From positions 1,195,085-1,259,084 of the forward strand of contig OW028579.1 in NCBI GenBank assembly GCA_932294295.1: a stretch of 64,000 nucleotides of DNA, written 5' to 3'. Positions 10,372-21,545 of the stretch are shown here, piece by piece. The notes under the pieces were generated by a model. It did no database searches, was not told the origin of the DNA, and was given only the letters and a program-made list of their open reading frames with translations. Source of the DNA: Alitta virens (Eukaryota; Annelida; Polychaeta; Phyllodocida; Nereididae). A program made the translations under genes and the position numbers. The first letter of the stretch is position 1; each line of letters opens with the position of its first letter.

Positions 10372-11030
10372 TGCACCAGGAGTCATTTATCAAGGTGCAT
10401 GTGGAATATATCAACTAAATCTAATGGAAACATGAATGTATTAATACAGATGATATTTAAGGCAAAATTCATATCTTATTTTTTGGTTCTTTACAAACTA
10501 GACTAAGCTAGTCCATATGCTACTTTAATACCCTGCTACTTGGCCCATACAAAAAATACCTAGGTGTACAGATAAAGATACAGAATACTTTTAATCAGAC
10601 AGAAATACAGTATAAGTATGAATTATACAAAACTTCATAGTGAGTGCCCATGGAGACCCACATTAAGGCATTGGATGCCACTAGCATGTGGGCCACCATA
10701 TAGAATGATTATCTTTTAAATGTGTTTTGCAGTTTTTACTTATATATAGCATTAATCATAATTTTGTGGTGCATATACATAGCAATTTTGAATTTTTATG
10801 TCGATTGAAATGCATCAATAAACATCCTTTTGAGGTAGTTGACAAATCCGTAAAAACTGTTTCTGTGATATTTGAGTTTACTGCACATTTGAAATGTGTA
10901 GCAGTCTACTGCAAGCCATCACAAAGAAATACTAGCTTAATATGATTTGAATTATTTTCATTTCTGTATCGTTTCTGCGAACTTACAGTCTCAGTTATAA
11001 GCAGAGTAGATGTTCCTAGCTTTGGTCAGC
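10372..11030. other. unassigned AT-rich sequence
   Basis: A 72-residue open frame at 10727-10945 has no recognisable domain. Nothing else was seen. Confidence 0.5.
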
Positions 11031-11325
11031 TACAGTTAGTTTCATTACAAACAGCCTGTCAAAGTAAAAGTAATGCTACCTGCCACTAACCAGAACTGTT
11101 TGGCTATAGCTGGCTACTGAAAGCCGAATCTAAAAGTACATGCCACCATATCAGATAAATTTCATACATTTACCAAGGTTTATATTTCTTGGTTTAAGCC
11201 GACTATAAGCTAGGAGTAGGCAACAGTAGTAGTTGGCTTTAGTCAGTTATACTGTAGCTACAGCCAGGAATAGGTCGCTATGTACAGCTGTCTAGAGTCG
11301 ACCATATTTAATGAAACTAACTGTA
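11031..11325. mobile_element. Tc1-like MITE, family A, copy 2
   Basis: TA-CAGTTAGTTTCATTACAA opens the copy and 'aatgaaactaactg'-TA closes it. The interior shares 'gtacagctgtctagagtcga' and 'ttggctttag' words with copies 1 and 3. Confidence 0.82.
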
Positions 11326-11354
11326 AAGTCAAGCATTTTTATGAGAGTTTACTG

Positions 11355-11582
11355 CACACTTAAAATGTGTGCATAAACTTTTCTTTTCTTAAAATGTAAA
11401 ATGAGATATATTATTTCATAAATAACACGACACACTTAAAATGTGTGCATAAACTTATCTTTTCTTAAAATGTAAAATGAGATATATTATTTCATAAATA
11501 ACACGACACACTTAAAATGTGTGCATAAACTTATCTTTTCTTAAATTGTAAAATGAGATATATTATTTCATAAACAACACAA
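11355..11582. repeat. 76-bp tandem repeat, three units
   Basis: Unit starts at 11355, 11431 and 11507 each begin 'cacacttaaaatgtgtgcat' and run through 'gagatatattatttcataaa'. The units are nearly identical. Each begins with a small palindrome, 'acacttaaaatgtgt'. Confidence 0.95.
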
Positions 11583-11739
11583 ATTCTCAAGGTGAACATT
11601 TCAGTGAGCGAGCATCAATCAATTCGGCCAATTGTGTTAAACCAGGCATAATGCTCAGGCAGGTGGGGTGTCAGAAACGGATCGCACTGACCTAACCTGT
11701 GGACAAATAACCCTATCAGGCCGACCTACCAAGGTTGTG

Positions 11740-12066
11740 TGTGTGTGTGTGTTATTGTTTAACGCCTCATCAGCACCTGAGTGGGCTATGTAGAGGCTCT
11801 CTAGGTTAAGATTAATTATTTATATTTGGTAGTAGAAACCAGAAGCATGTAAAAAATCAATAATTGTCTGCGTTGGACATCTTGTAAAGAGATGTTGTAA
11901 GGTAGTAGCTTGAAACAAAGGTCTTCTAATGCGTTGTAAGTGGATGCAATCTAATAAAATACGTTTGATTGTAAGGGGGCACCGACAACTCTGGCATACC
12001 GGTGCCGGTTCATTGACTAAAAGGTGTAAATGTGTAAGTCTTGAATATCCTATGAGGTATCTGTGT
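11740..12066 (-). mobile_element. I/Nimb-like LINE 3' end, (AC)n tail, 13-bp TSD
   Basis: The 13-bp sequence taccaaggttgtg flanks the element exactly (11727-11739 and 12067-12079). On the minus strand the copy contains the C-terminus of a LINE ORF2, a short 3' UTR with 'gaggcgttaaacaataacac' and a (CA)n tail. It is therefore a 5'-truncated target-primed insertion. Its subterminal 3' sequence resembles that of SINE family 1. Confidence 0.9.
11820..12059 (-). pseudogene. LINE ORF2 C-terminal zinc-knuckle region, truncated
   Basis: The minus-strand frame is open for about 79 codons to a TAA stop. It includes YSRLTHLHLLVNEPAPVC and then CQSCRCPLTIKRILLDC. The pattern 'R..H.HLL......C..C..PLT..HILL.C' is the conserved cysteine-rich C-terminus of I/Nimb/Jockey-group LINE ORF2 proteins. 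Here Arg replaces the usual His before ILLDC, perhaps a post-insertion mutation. RT, RNase H and endonuclease domains are absent because of the 5' truncation. Confidence 0.85.
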
Positions 12067-12079
12067 TACCAAGGTTGTG

Positions 12080-13449
12080 AAGTTCATTCCAAATAAACTA
12101 GTGTTGTTATGTTGACAAAACAGTCAAAGTCTAAAGATATTTGTATCAGTATATTTGTCAACCCATTGCCATAGAATGGCGTTCTCTTGGCCTACCTTCC
12201 AACATATTTATCGAGCTAGTAACACATCTCAAGGAGCAAAACATTTCAGAAAAAAAACCGTTGCGTGGCCACATTTGAATTAATGTTTCCGATTGATCGT
12301 TTATAATTATCATTTAAATCTTTTGTACTCTTTGAATTTTTTACCAAGTTTTCATGAAACTTGGAATAATCGGTGACAGCAAAATAGGGATTAAAATAGG
12401 ATTAGCGGACAAGACCCGAAGTGATGTCATGTTCTGGCATTGTGCAAAATTTCAATTGGAATTCTTCGTAATTATTACTGGGATAATAATATGCCATCAC
12501 CTGTTTATTGCAATGGCAAACACCATACCACCACATGGATGTAATACATTGATTCCTTTCTATCTTTTCACTAAGGAGACATAATAATATTACATTCAAA
12601 TCTATGATGTGTGTGGGATTGAATTAGCTCTTTCAATGATTACAATGCTGAATCGTAGAGGCCATTTTAATTTAATCTCATGCAATTGTTACACATTTTC
12701 TTAGCAGCAGAATGATTAAAGATTCATTTTTCCAAAGTAAAACGTACCACATAAATTCTTTGCAACAAGACACCAAGATGTTGTTTTTGGAAAAATAATA
12801 ATAACAAGATGAATAAGAAAACAATATGAAACAATACTCACGTTCCAACTTATAAAAACATAAGCTGTTTAAAGGGATCTTCAGTGTTCTCAAGTTTCAA
12901 TTAACCTGAAAATAAATTAATTAAAAAGTGAAGTCACATACATTTTACCAACAAAAATGTAATTAATTGAAATGGGGTTGTCATAATGCAAGGAGCAGGG
13001 GCCACAGGTGGAAAGAAAAAAATCTATTCATTGAAGTCTAAGAAATGCTTAGAACTTTTTTAATTTGAGTCAAATTGAAATTACATTTTATCTAATCAAA
13101 GGACAGGGGCCTATAAAAGATGGTGTACAAAAATTAATTAAAAAGTTTTTCACACAATGTAACATGTTACAATAATATATTACACATTATTAAGTATTAT
13201 AGAGTTTTGAAAATGGCAAGAAAACATATTTCAAAATAATATTATGTATTGAAACATATTTAAACATTTATTTTTCTCAATATATTTCTGGTAATCTTGT
13301 AGCTAGATAATTTTGACAATCTTGTATCAGTTATTGCTGTTGGTAATTTATTATATAGTTTTGTTCCTGTATCTTCAGAGTACCTGGCATAAGTCTTATC
13401 ACCAACGATAGCACGCCAGTTCAGCCAAAAGTTAGCTAATCTAAAGCTT
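12080..13449. other. unassigned AT-rich sequence
   Basis: About 1.4 kb with overlapping small open frames near 12354-12893 on both strands but no domain, repeat or RNA signal. Confidence 0.5.
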
Positions 13450-13575
13450 TACAATCTTATATGACCAGCTGCCACAGGCAGACATAGTGATGAGATGATA
13501 AGGCTCGGATTCCACATCATGTTGAACACTCATATTGACAACTGGGGTGGCCTCTGTACTTGCCCCATCAAAGAC
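13450..13575 (-). mobile_element. SINE family 3 fragment
   Basis: It contains 'tgaccagctgccacaggcag', 'gatgagatgataaggct' and 'ttccacatcatgttgaacac' in the order seen in the other copies. The head is not recognisable. Confidence 0.6.
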
Positions 13576-14094
13576 ACGGAGTACAAGACAGCTTGATTTA
13601 AACCTCGCGATTGACATATAACTGAGTTAAACACACGAGACGCAGATTGTATTAGGTTTGGATACAATTGCTTTAATGAGCATACACATAAAGACAAGAC
13701 ATAGACACACAGATAGACGAACCATACGTGTAATTAAATAACTTGAGACTATGTTGCTCTGTGGACACCCACACGTGTACAGAGTGTCAAGCATATTTTT
13801 GAGGCAAAATTACTTAAGTACCTGTTGAGACAGTGAGATAAGATAGGAGATGAGTATGAAAAGCAGAGAGAATTAAAAAAAATAGAGAAAAATTAAGAAA
13901 AAAAGGGATGGCGGGTGGGGCGAACAGAAAAGGTGAATGCTTTTTAGAAGGCAAGGATGGAGTTTATATAGGACAGTCAGCCTGGATTAGCGATGGTCGT
14001 TCCTCATTAGCTATCAGCGACCACGTGACTTGCCTACGTTTTGAATACGCAGGAAGTGGCACACCTGCAAAATGGAGAATCAATAGATGTCAGT

Positions 14095-14550
14095 ATTTCA
14101 CTATGGGTAACCACTCTAATGTTTAAGTGCATACATGGGCTGGCCCCTACCTATTTAGTTGACAATATTGTAATGAATTGTGATGTCAATGGTATCAATG
14201 CCAGAAGCCACCCCATGAATGTATATGTGCCACACGTATCTAGTCGGTTTGCTGAGAGGTCGTTTGGTTATGTTGGTGCTATCTTATGGAATTTGCTGCC
14301 ATCAAGTTTAAAGGATGTAAACAACCTGATTGGTTTTAAATATGCCTTGAAACGCCACATTTTAGTTTAATTACTTTATGAATCTTACTTTTATATATTT
14401 CTGTTTTTATACGCCATTTGTTTTAAATGTTTTTTTATACTATATTGTATTATATAACATATTGTTTTGATGGGCCATCTGCAAAACAGCTGTGCTGATG
14501 ATGCAACCCATGTAAAATATATTGGAATAAATAAATAAATAAATAAATAG
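14095..14550 (+). mobile_element. CR1/L2-like LINE 3' end with (AATA)n tail
   Basis: The C-terminus of the reverse-transcriptase ORF is followed by a 3' UTR with 'gatgggccatctgcaaaaca' and by 'ataaataaataaataaataa' at 14529-14548. This is the usual architecture of a 5'-truncated CR1/L2-group insertion. Confidence 0.85.
14104..14370 (+). pseudogene. LINE reverse-transcriptase C-terminus, truncated
   Basis: The frame reads LMFKCIHGLAPTYLVDNIV, then YVPHVSSRFAERSFGYVGA, then ILWNLLPSSLKDVNNL and ends in KRHILV plus a stop. The series 'YKC.HGLAP.YL', 'R....Y..RSF.Y.GA.LWN.LP..L' and 'FK..LK..L' is the thumb and C-terminal signature of CR1/L2/Rex1-group LINEs. The open frame extends upstream to 14041, but that part does not match. 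Catalytic domains are missing. Confidence 0.85.
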
Positions 14551-14559
14551 TACGGTGGA

Positions 14560-15442
14560 ATACAGCCATTGTTGAGTCTATCTTGGAATGCAACATTGCA
14601 TGCATGGTTGGTCATGGGACCCAAAGAAGTGATCTAAAATTTCAGGTGGTCTTGATAATGGATGATCTGTTTGCAGGCTCCAATCATGCCCAGCATATCA
14701 CAAAAGTGCATGTTAGAAGTATCAACTATTGCTCAATAAACTGAACAAATAAGTAAACTCGTTTCAAATTGTTAAGATAAAAAATGGCGTTATTTAATTT
14801 AAAGGTTCTGCCAATTACATATCACAATTAAAGCGTTGAGTGATTTCATGTCATAAGGCTATAATACATGCTCCCCTACAAGATGCTCACTTCATTAATG
14901 CTCCCTGAATCCTTTATAAAAATTATTACATAAAAGTATAACAATCCTAGGAAATTTCCAGCTGCTCCTGCTACTGGCCACTTTAGGCCAAGTATTTAAT
15001 CTGCGCTGGGCCCTACTTTAAAAAGAGAGAGGGAGGCACAGAGAGGCAGGACATCTGCAGGACAGCAGCAGAGAGTTCTGGCTATTTAGTCATGTATTCT
15101 TGAGTGAAGGCTGATCTCACATAGAACATTTCAACATGTAATTCTTTGGACTTTGTGGGGAACACAGTTTAAAAGGATCATACAATAAAACATTCAACTT
15201 TACTTTGGACTCCATCTTCATTTAACTGGATTGTACTAAGGCTTCAGATCCTGGACCCTCACTGCTAAGCACATAACCACTTCATTAAACACTAGAAGCT
15301 TTAGTGCAACATTCAGTCGCCCATCGCCCATCACCTTTTAACTTTAAAATTTGCAAAAGAACGTTAATTTCAGACACTGCTCACTTGAACAAGCCAAACA
15401 CAAGACTTAACTGAAAGAACACGTGAAAACACAGTTATACTT
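14560..15442. other. unassigned; weak solo-LTR-like segment 14930-15330
   Basis: A TATA-like 'ctttaaaaagagagaggga' lies near 15018 and 'caataaaacattcaacttt' near 15184, in the spacing of an LTR promoter and polyadenylation signal. No matching second LTR, target duplication or internal domain was found, so this is a suspicion only. Confidence 0.2.
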
Positions 15443-15457
15443 TAGGTTAACTGAAAG

Positions 15458-15542
15458 TGTGTGTGTGTGATTAGGGCTTTACGTCCTGTATTTCTGCACC
15501 CAGTTGGGCTAATTAGGACAGGCAGAGACCATGGCAATGAGA
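15458..15542 (-). mobile_element. SINE family 1, severely 5'-truncated, with 14-bp TSD
   Basis: Only the 3' 85 bp of the SINE remain: (CA)n tail plus the 'ggacgtaaagccctaat' and 'cagacc' region. The 14-bp aggttaactgaaag flanks it at 15444-15457 and 15543-15556. With no tRNA head, this proves that the 3' tail end defines insertion. Confidence 0.92.
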
Positions 15543-15556
15543 AGGTTAACTGAAAG

Positions 15557-17234
15557 AACAGATTCAGAATTTATATTTTTTTAAGCATAATTCGCAATGC
15601 ACATTACGAAAGTAAACCAAGGATGACAATCTGAAGAAAAATAACCTAAAATAAAAAACTTATATTCAACCAAAAGACATTTCCATTAAGGAAATTGTGG
15701 CAGTTTTTTTTTTATCGGAGAAACACTGATTTCATCAAAAGCCACTATTTCTTGCTTCTTCAAGTATGTGGATCAGCCAGAATAAAAAAAAAAGAAAAAA
15801 AAAAAAAGAAGGAAAACAGAGACAGGATCTAGTCCAGACAAAGGAATTAATAAAAAGCACCAACGTCATATGAGGAGGCAGCAGCAATTATAAATGATGT
15901 TTACCACGCGAAGGGTTGACTGTTTATCTATGTACACACAAAGCATAGGGCCTGACAAGAGCATGCATTATAATTACACAGGTACTATCACGCTATGCCC
16001 ATTCGTCACTGTGTAATTGTTACGATTTGCACAAGCAATCACGAAACAGTTTGTGATGGATGAGGGGCCCATGCAACAAGGCATGTCATTGTACCCATTT
16101 TTATTTACCATAATTTCTCTTAGTATCCGTGATATTAAAAAAACCCTGATTTGTTGTTACTTTTATCATGTAGTGAATGGTATATATATATATGAGACTT
16201 AAGATCACAAATGCACCATTGTGAAATATACAAAATTATTATTATAATTATTTTATACGGTTTTAGTAGAATAAAAAGAGAAGAGACTACTCGTTTTCAT
16301 ATTTTTTATACACAGCACGATGTAAGTCTTAGAGAAAATTTTTTCAATTATTGACAGCTAGATATACCCCGAATTTCCTAATTGATGAATAGACATTTTA
16401 ATTTTAAATAAACTATTGCTGTGACGTAAGTAATTCCTTTGTTCTGTGTAATTACTTATTGGAAAGACAGGGTTTTATGATTTTGAGAATTAGGGCTTTA
16501 CTTATTGCTAAAATCCCTGTCCATATGGTGCTGCTTCAAGCTAGTAAATGGAATAATATGGCTGAAGCAAAATACATAATTCACCATACCTTGCAAAACA
16601 TGTATACAACATTTCTATAATGCACGAAGTGCTGAAATGACTCCGCAATGCCATATGGCCACTTTGTAGAGGCCCATTTTCATCGGGGCCAATTTGGTCC
16701 TTGGCCATTATGACCAGTATCCATAGAAGCCATTACGGGGATGCCTTTTTGACTTGTTGATTGTTGCCTGAGCACACATGACAAGAATACTCATTCAGAA
16801 ATATTGGCTACTCTGTGATTTTAGAGTTATTTTACTGCACACTTCGTTTGTTGCATTGTCCCCCTTTCATGTCAGAGCACGTTATTTCATTCAGCTCCCA
16901 TTCAATTTAACCCATTTGTTTTGGACAATGACAAATGCTTTAATCACATGCAAAGTATGGGAATACAAATGGTTATTCTTGTAGGAATAGCTCACTTTTG
17001 TGAATTTTTCATTGCATGACAGTATTCTCTAGACTTGGAATGAAACGAGATATTTTCTATGCTCTTATCTACAGACACTCCTTAGTGTCAAAGCAAAGTG
17101 GCAAACACTCCTTTATTGAAAACAAAAACAAAACAAAAATCACCAAACATTAATCCGTTTTCGCAGCCTTGATATCAACACAAGACAGAAAACGAAAATG
17201 AAATTAAATCTTCACAACTACAATTTGTTCAGTT
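15557..17234. other. unassigned AT-rich sequence with A-rich tract
   Basis: It contains an A/G-rich run near 15785-15815 and scattered short open frames at 16017 and 16778 without recognisable domains. Confidence 0.45.
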
Positions 17235-17532
17235 TTAATCAAGATCATCTCCACTTCTACCTTCTAAATGATAATAATGGATCCATACTAAAATGTCAAC
17301 ATTAGTGCTTTTTCTAGTGTACACAGCATCTGATCGTATACCACTGTTTGCCTTCCACAGCCAATCAGAAGCCTGGATTACAGGGGGGTATATCACATGT
17401 ACTAAGACCAGCAGGGAGGACATGGTCACACTTATATGAGCACATGTTGTGGCAAAACTTAACAAGCAAACACTTAACAAGCAAACAAATGTCTTGCAAA
17501 ATAGGCAACATCTTAAGTGGTATAAGTTAGAT

Positions 17533-17615
17533 AATGCCCTTGTTTTCTTCGACATGGGATTATTGCTCGGCTTATGCCTCGCAATAACTCCCATGTCGAA
17601 GAAAACGCGGGCATT
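17533..17615. repeat. long near-perfect hairpin
   Basis: The left arm (17533-17566) and right arm (17581-17615) are inverted copies. They share 'gttttcttcgacatggga' against 'tcccatgtcgaagaaaac', plus outer 'aatgccc'/'gggcatt' and inner 'attattgc'/'gcaataa'. The 14-base centre 'tcggcttatgcctc' can itself pair GGC with GCC. This could be the core of a foldback transposon. No flanking duplication was identified. Confidence 0.9.
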
Positions 17616-18130
17616 ACATGTATGGTGTTCTCCATGGATAATCTCCTTGGTCTGCAAGTTCTGGATTGATTTACGTAATTTCCCAAGGCCAACTGAGGTT
17701 AATTGCCACATGTTTGAATTATTGCCCCTTTCCAGTTTAAGTTTAACCTCAATTAATATCCTGAGATACAGAACTAGGGGTATTCCCTGGAGACCTACAA
17801 CAGAAAAGAAAGTATAGTTTGTGAAAAACCGGATCCCTGTTAGTTTGATCATTCTAATGTAGGTGATTAGCTTTGGAATGACACCATCTTAGGTGATTGC
17901 ATAAGTCATTGGTTGTCAACTGGCAATGATTTCAATGTTTCCATCATTTTTGACATGTTATGTTAAGTTCATTGTATATATTTATAAAAAGATAAATATG
18001 ATAAGTTGCAAAAAATGTTTACTGATATATTGAAGTTTCATGCACTTCTGGGAGTAAATCTCCTTTTGTAGCATTTTTATCCATTTAGATGTGCAACGTG
18101 TTGAACTGTAATTGTTCACCAGAGTTGTAG
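17616..18130. other. unassigned sequence
   Basis: Apart from a long minus-strand open frame that runs through the hairpin (17235-17852, considered spurious), nothing was recognised. Confidence 0.45.
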
Positions 18131-18186
18131 TAAGGGTTAGGGTTAGGGTTAGGGTTAGGGTTAGGGTTAGGGTTAACCCTAAACCT
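18131..18186. repeat. interstitial telomeric repeat with head-to-head junction
   Basis: About seven TTAGGG units run on the plus strand and then flip at 'ggttagggttaaccctaaac' into one or two CCCTAA units. TTAGGG is the telomere repeat of most animals. The inverted junction is the configuration expected where two telomeric ends meet. Confidence 0.95.
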
Positions 18187-18535
18187 AATGACATATGTTA
18201 CTGCCATGGCTCTTCTAGGTTGGCAATTTGCTAGGCTTGTTAAATCTGAGAAATATTTGCCGAATCTATAGTAGAACACTTATATGGGACTTATGCATTT
18301 TCATTTTATTTGGTAGATGTGTTCATCCTGTATGCTAACTAAACTATGCACTTTGTATCCTCGGCTGCTCTTGCTGCCATGAATAATAACATAAACCAAC
18401 TTGGCAAAGTTCCGAGATCAATCATGGCTGCTACAAACGTTATTCTTTGGTAAGGCCCTGTTTCAAATTCACCAAATTCACCAAATTTACCTTGGCACAG
18501 GATTGTGAGAGCAACATAAGGTGGCCTACCATCAG

Positions 18536-18599
18536 TAAAGTGGGAGCATTGCAAGTAAATTGGGAGCATTGCAAGTAAATTGGGAGCATTGCAAGCCAG
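18536..18599. repeat. 20-bp tandem repeat, three units
   Basis: Three copies of 'tgggagcattgcaagtaaat', the last diverging at its end. The open frame on the other strand over this region is partly repeat. Confidence 0.9.
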
Positions 18600-18639
18600 T
18601 ATTTCTGAGACAGCTATTAGTACAATTATAGAACAATTC

Positions 18640-19080
18640 AACCAATTGTGAGTTAATTCAGCTCATTGTTTCTGGAGCCACAGAGAATTGAGGCAAAGGG
18701 CGAAATGGCAAAGTTAGGAAATGGAGGAGAAATTGAGTCACAGTCAAACCTTTTATTCTCGAATATCACTTGAAAATTGTTGATAATGCAATATTTCAAT
18801 AATTATAAAGGCTGCTTTAATGAGATAAAGACTGAAAAGGGAATTAAAACTCATTTCAAGTAATTATGTCTGTAATAGCCTTTATTATGGTTCATAGCCT
18901 TTAATTAAAACAATGGGTTTTAGTCTTTCATGTAATGGACCAAAATAGGGTGAAATCAGGGTTTAAATTGCATTATGAGGATATCACTTTGATGCTTTTT
19001 TGACAGAGAACTTTCCATCTCAGACGTTATGTCGAATTATCTTATCTTATCTAATCGTGCGTTATAAAGTATATACAGGA
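18640..19080. other. unassigned AT-rich sequence
   Basis: No feature recognised. Confidence 0.5.
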
Positions 19081-19531
19081 ACACGAATAGGTCCTCTATA
19101 GGTTTTACATACTTATAATATAAATTAAAATACATATTAAGATATGAATTAAAATACAATTAGGCCAAAAGAAACATAAGAGCACATCGGAGTTTCAAAA
19201 AAAATAAGCCACATATTTGTATTGTAGTTAACACGAATAGGTCCTCTATAGGTTTTACATACTTATAATATAAATTAAAATACATATTAAGATATGAATT
19301 AAAATACAATTAGGCCAAAAGGAACATAAGAGCACATCGGAGTTTCAAAAAAAAAAAAGCCACATATTTGTATTGTAGTTAACACGAATAGGTCCTCTAT
19401 AGGTTTTACATACTTATAATATAAATTAAAATACATATTAAGATATGAATTAAAACAATTAAGCAAAAAGGAACATAAAAGCACATCGGAGTTTCAAAAA
19501 AAAATAAAAGCCACATGTTTGTATTGTAGTA
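19081..19531. repeat. 150-bp tandem repeat, three units
   Basis: Units start with 'acacgaataggtcctctata' at 19081, 19231 and 19382 and end with an A-run followed by 'gccacatatttgtattgtag'. The main differences are the length of the A-run and small indels. The high identity suggests recent amplification. Confidence 0.95.
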
Positions 19532-19599
19532 ATTATCGGCAAAAGTTTCCTTAAATAGTTAAAAGCCAAAGAAATAATCAGAATTTTTTCATTAATGCA

Positions 19600-19729
19600 A
19601 TTTGTGCCAACACACCTAAGGGCCACTGTAGCAATTCTCCCGGAGTTGGAATCGAACACTAGTCCCTGGGACTAAAAGCCAGAACGTTAACAACATTCTG
19701 CTCACACCAGGACCACTATCCCAACAACA
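19600..19729 (-). mobile_element. tRNA-Lys-like SINE head (family 4)
   Basis: On the minus strand an A-box-like 'gtggtcctggtgtgagcag', an anticodon-like loop 'cttttag' (UUU, lysine) and the B box 'gtgttcgattccaac' occur in tRNA order. The stem pairing is imperfect and the acceptor stem does not close, so it is a SINE head or tRNA pseudogene rather than a functional gene. It is the only copy seen here. Confidence 0.6.
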
Positions 19730-19790
19730 AAAATAGAGCACATTCGTTGGTAGCTGTATTCGATACTTGGGTCTAAACCCTAACCAAATA

Positions 19791-19980
19791 TGTGTGTGGT
19801 GTGTGATTAGGGCTTTACGTCCTGTATTTCTGCACGTATTGGGCTAATTAGGACAGGCAGAGACCATGGCAATGAGACGAAGGAGGAAACAGCCATCCAA
19901 CTTAGGCTCGACCGGGAATCGAACCCGGGACCCAGCGGTTGGAAGCCCAGAGCGCTACCTCTGAGATAGGCCCCCGCCCA
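19791..19980 (-). mobile_element. SINE family 1, full length, (AC)n tail, TSD
   Basis: The A box, 'cttccaa' loop, B box 'gggttcgattcccgg' and entire body are present and little changed. The flanks are ccctaaccaaata (19778-19790) and ccctgaccaaata (19981-19993), a 13-bp TSD with one mismatch. The tail is (CA)n, and the 'ggcagagacc' subfamily word is present. Confidence 0.94.
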
Positions 19981-19993
19981 CCCTGACCAAATA

Positions 19994-21279
19994 AGGGCAG
20001 CCATTGATAACTCTTTAGTGAAGAAAGGACACCCTCTTTGCATCCATTTATTTATGCTATTAATGGGGATGAAATTTAACAGAACTGACTGGGACTTAAT
20101 GTCTCTCGTCAATATTACAAAATGCCATTTGAGCAAATCAGATCTTGTCACAAGTAATTCTAGGCTGGTTCCGTCCTTGCATTAGCTTTAACTGAGCTAT
20201 TAAGCTGATTTAGTAACCATTATCTAAACAGGCCGCAAATAACGCAGTAACAAAGAGTATCTAGAATCATCGTTATCCTTCTATAACGTAACAAAGCTGA
20301 TAATTGGATATTTTTCATTTTTCTATCTCGATGAAATGTGCCGCTTCCACATTAACTGTCATTACACTAGCTGTTCTCTGCAATATCCGAAGCACCCAAA
20401 GTGCGGAATGCAAATATAGATACCTTATCTGAAAGTTAAACACCTCGTTTTAATGCGAGTAATGCTATGAAAAATCTAACAGAAACATAATGGTTTCTCT
20501 TATCAAACCGATTCAGAAAGGTTATATTTTTGATGAAAGCTAAAAGTATGGCATTGCCATTTCTCAAAATTCACAATGCTAGCTTCTGCAAGCTATTAGA
20601 CTGGACTAAACCATGACTTGGGACATGCTCAGGTCCTCCAACAAAACTAAGTATTCCCTTCAGAAAACTGTCAATGTTCATTGATGACAACGTTATTTAT
20701 TCATAGAAAGATAAAAACTAAAAAAGCCATTTGTTTTCGTTAAAAATTTATCATAAAAAGCTTGGAGCAGCATGAGATGGAAAAAAAAGATATAATTTTT
20801 TGTCTTTTTATCTATATATTATGAATTTCATGCAACTGCAAATTTGATGTAAAACTTGTTGCTGTTATTTCTGTCCATTTTGTATAGTACTGCTTTATGC
20901 CATAATTTATGAAAAAAATGGAACTGAAAAACGGGCGGGCATTTATTTTGAATGCTACTATAGCATATTATAGCTGTAGTAATGACCTGACACATTGAGC
21001 ATATAGTTATACTCAAATACAAGCAATTATTAACTATCTACCTACCTTCAAGATTGAAGTTGGGCTGGAGCCAATACATTCAATATATTGCCAGCCCATT
21101 CTAATGTTTTGCTCTAGCGCAAAATAGTTTTTGTCTTCTTTCTCTTGCTTTGCTGTGAGCAGTTTTGAATCGAGGATCATAGGTCAGTGGCCGGTTATGC
21201 GCGCTTAAATTACGTCTGTCTGTCTGTCTCTGCTATGCTATGCTATGCTTACCATTCGTCCTTGCATCATTTCAATTAA
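19994..21279. other. unassigned AT-rich sequence
   Basis: No repeat match or coding signal was recognised, apart from a short 'gtctgtctgtctctgctatgctatgctatgc' microsatellite-like run (in pieces) near 21217-21248. Confidence 0.45.
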
Positions 21280-21545
21280 TTACATTTTTTTGTCACAGAG
21301 CGACTGACAGATTTCGCAGGAGCAAGAGGCACAGTTGGGGAGTAAGGAATTCAACATCATAAATGATTTTATACTAACCTCTAGAATAAATTTTGACAGG
21401 TTTCTGTGCCGAGATAAGATGAACAACGTCAGGATCGGCGATAATGAATGAACTACTTTTTTCGCCACCACCTTGAAATCAAAGCGCGAAGTAATTGACC
21501 TACTTTCGTCTCCTATAGAGCAATATTGCGAAATCACTTATTAGT
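21280..21545 (-). repeat. dispersed repeat family I, copy 1
   Basis: On the minus strand it is colinear with 35775-36190: 'gtgatttcgcaatattgctc', 'gaaagtaggtcaattact', 'gcctcttgctcctgcgaaat' and 'ctgtcagtcgctctgtgac'. Both copies keep a similar open frame ending in CASC.EICQSLC. Whether that reflects selection or shared descent cannot be told from two copies. Confidence 0.8.

Noticed and set aside
17235..17852. 205-codon minus-strand open frame, the longest outside repeats and the gypsy relic
   Set aside because: It passes straight through the hairpin, which appears in it as two inverted translations (RVFFDMGV and PMSKKTRAL), and the opposite strand is also open over 17449-17817. No domain recognised.
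18339..18641. 100-codon minus-strand open frame
   Set aside because: Partly made of the 20-bp tandem repeat and of a 'ttcaccaaa' duplication. No domain or splice support.
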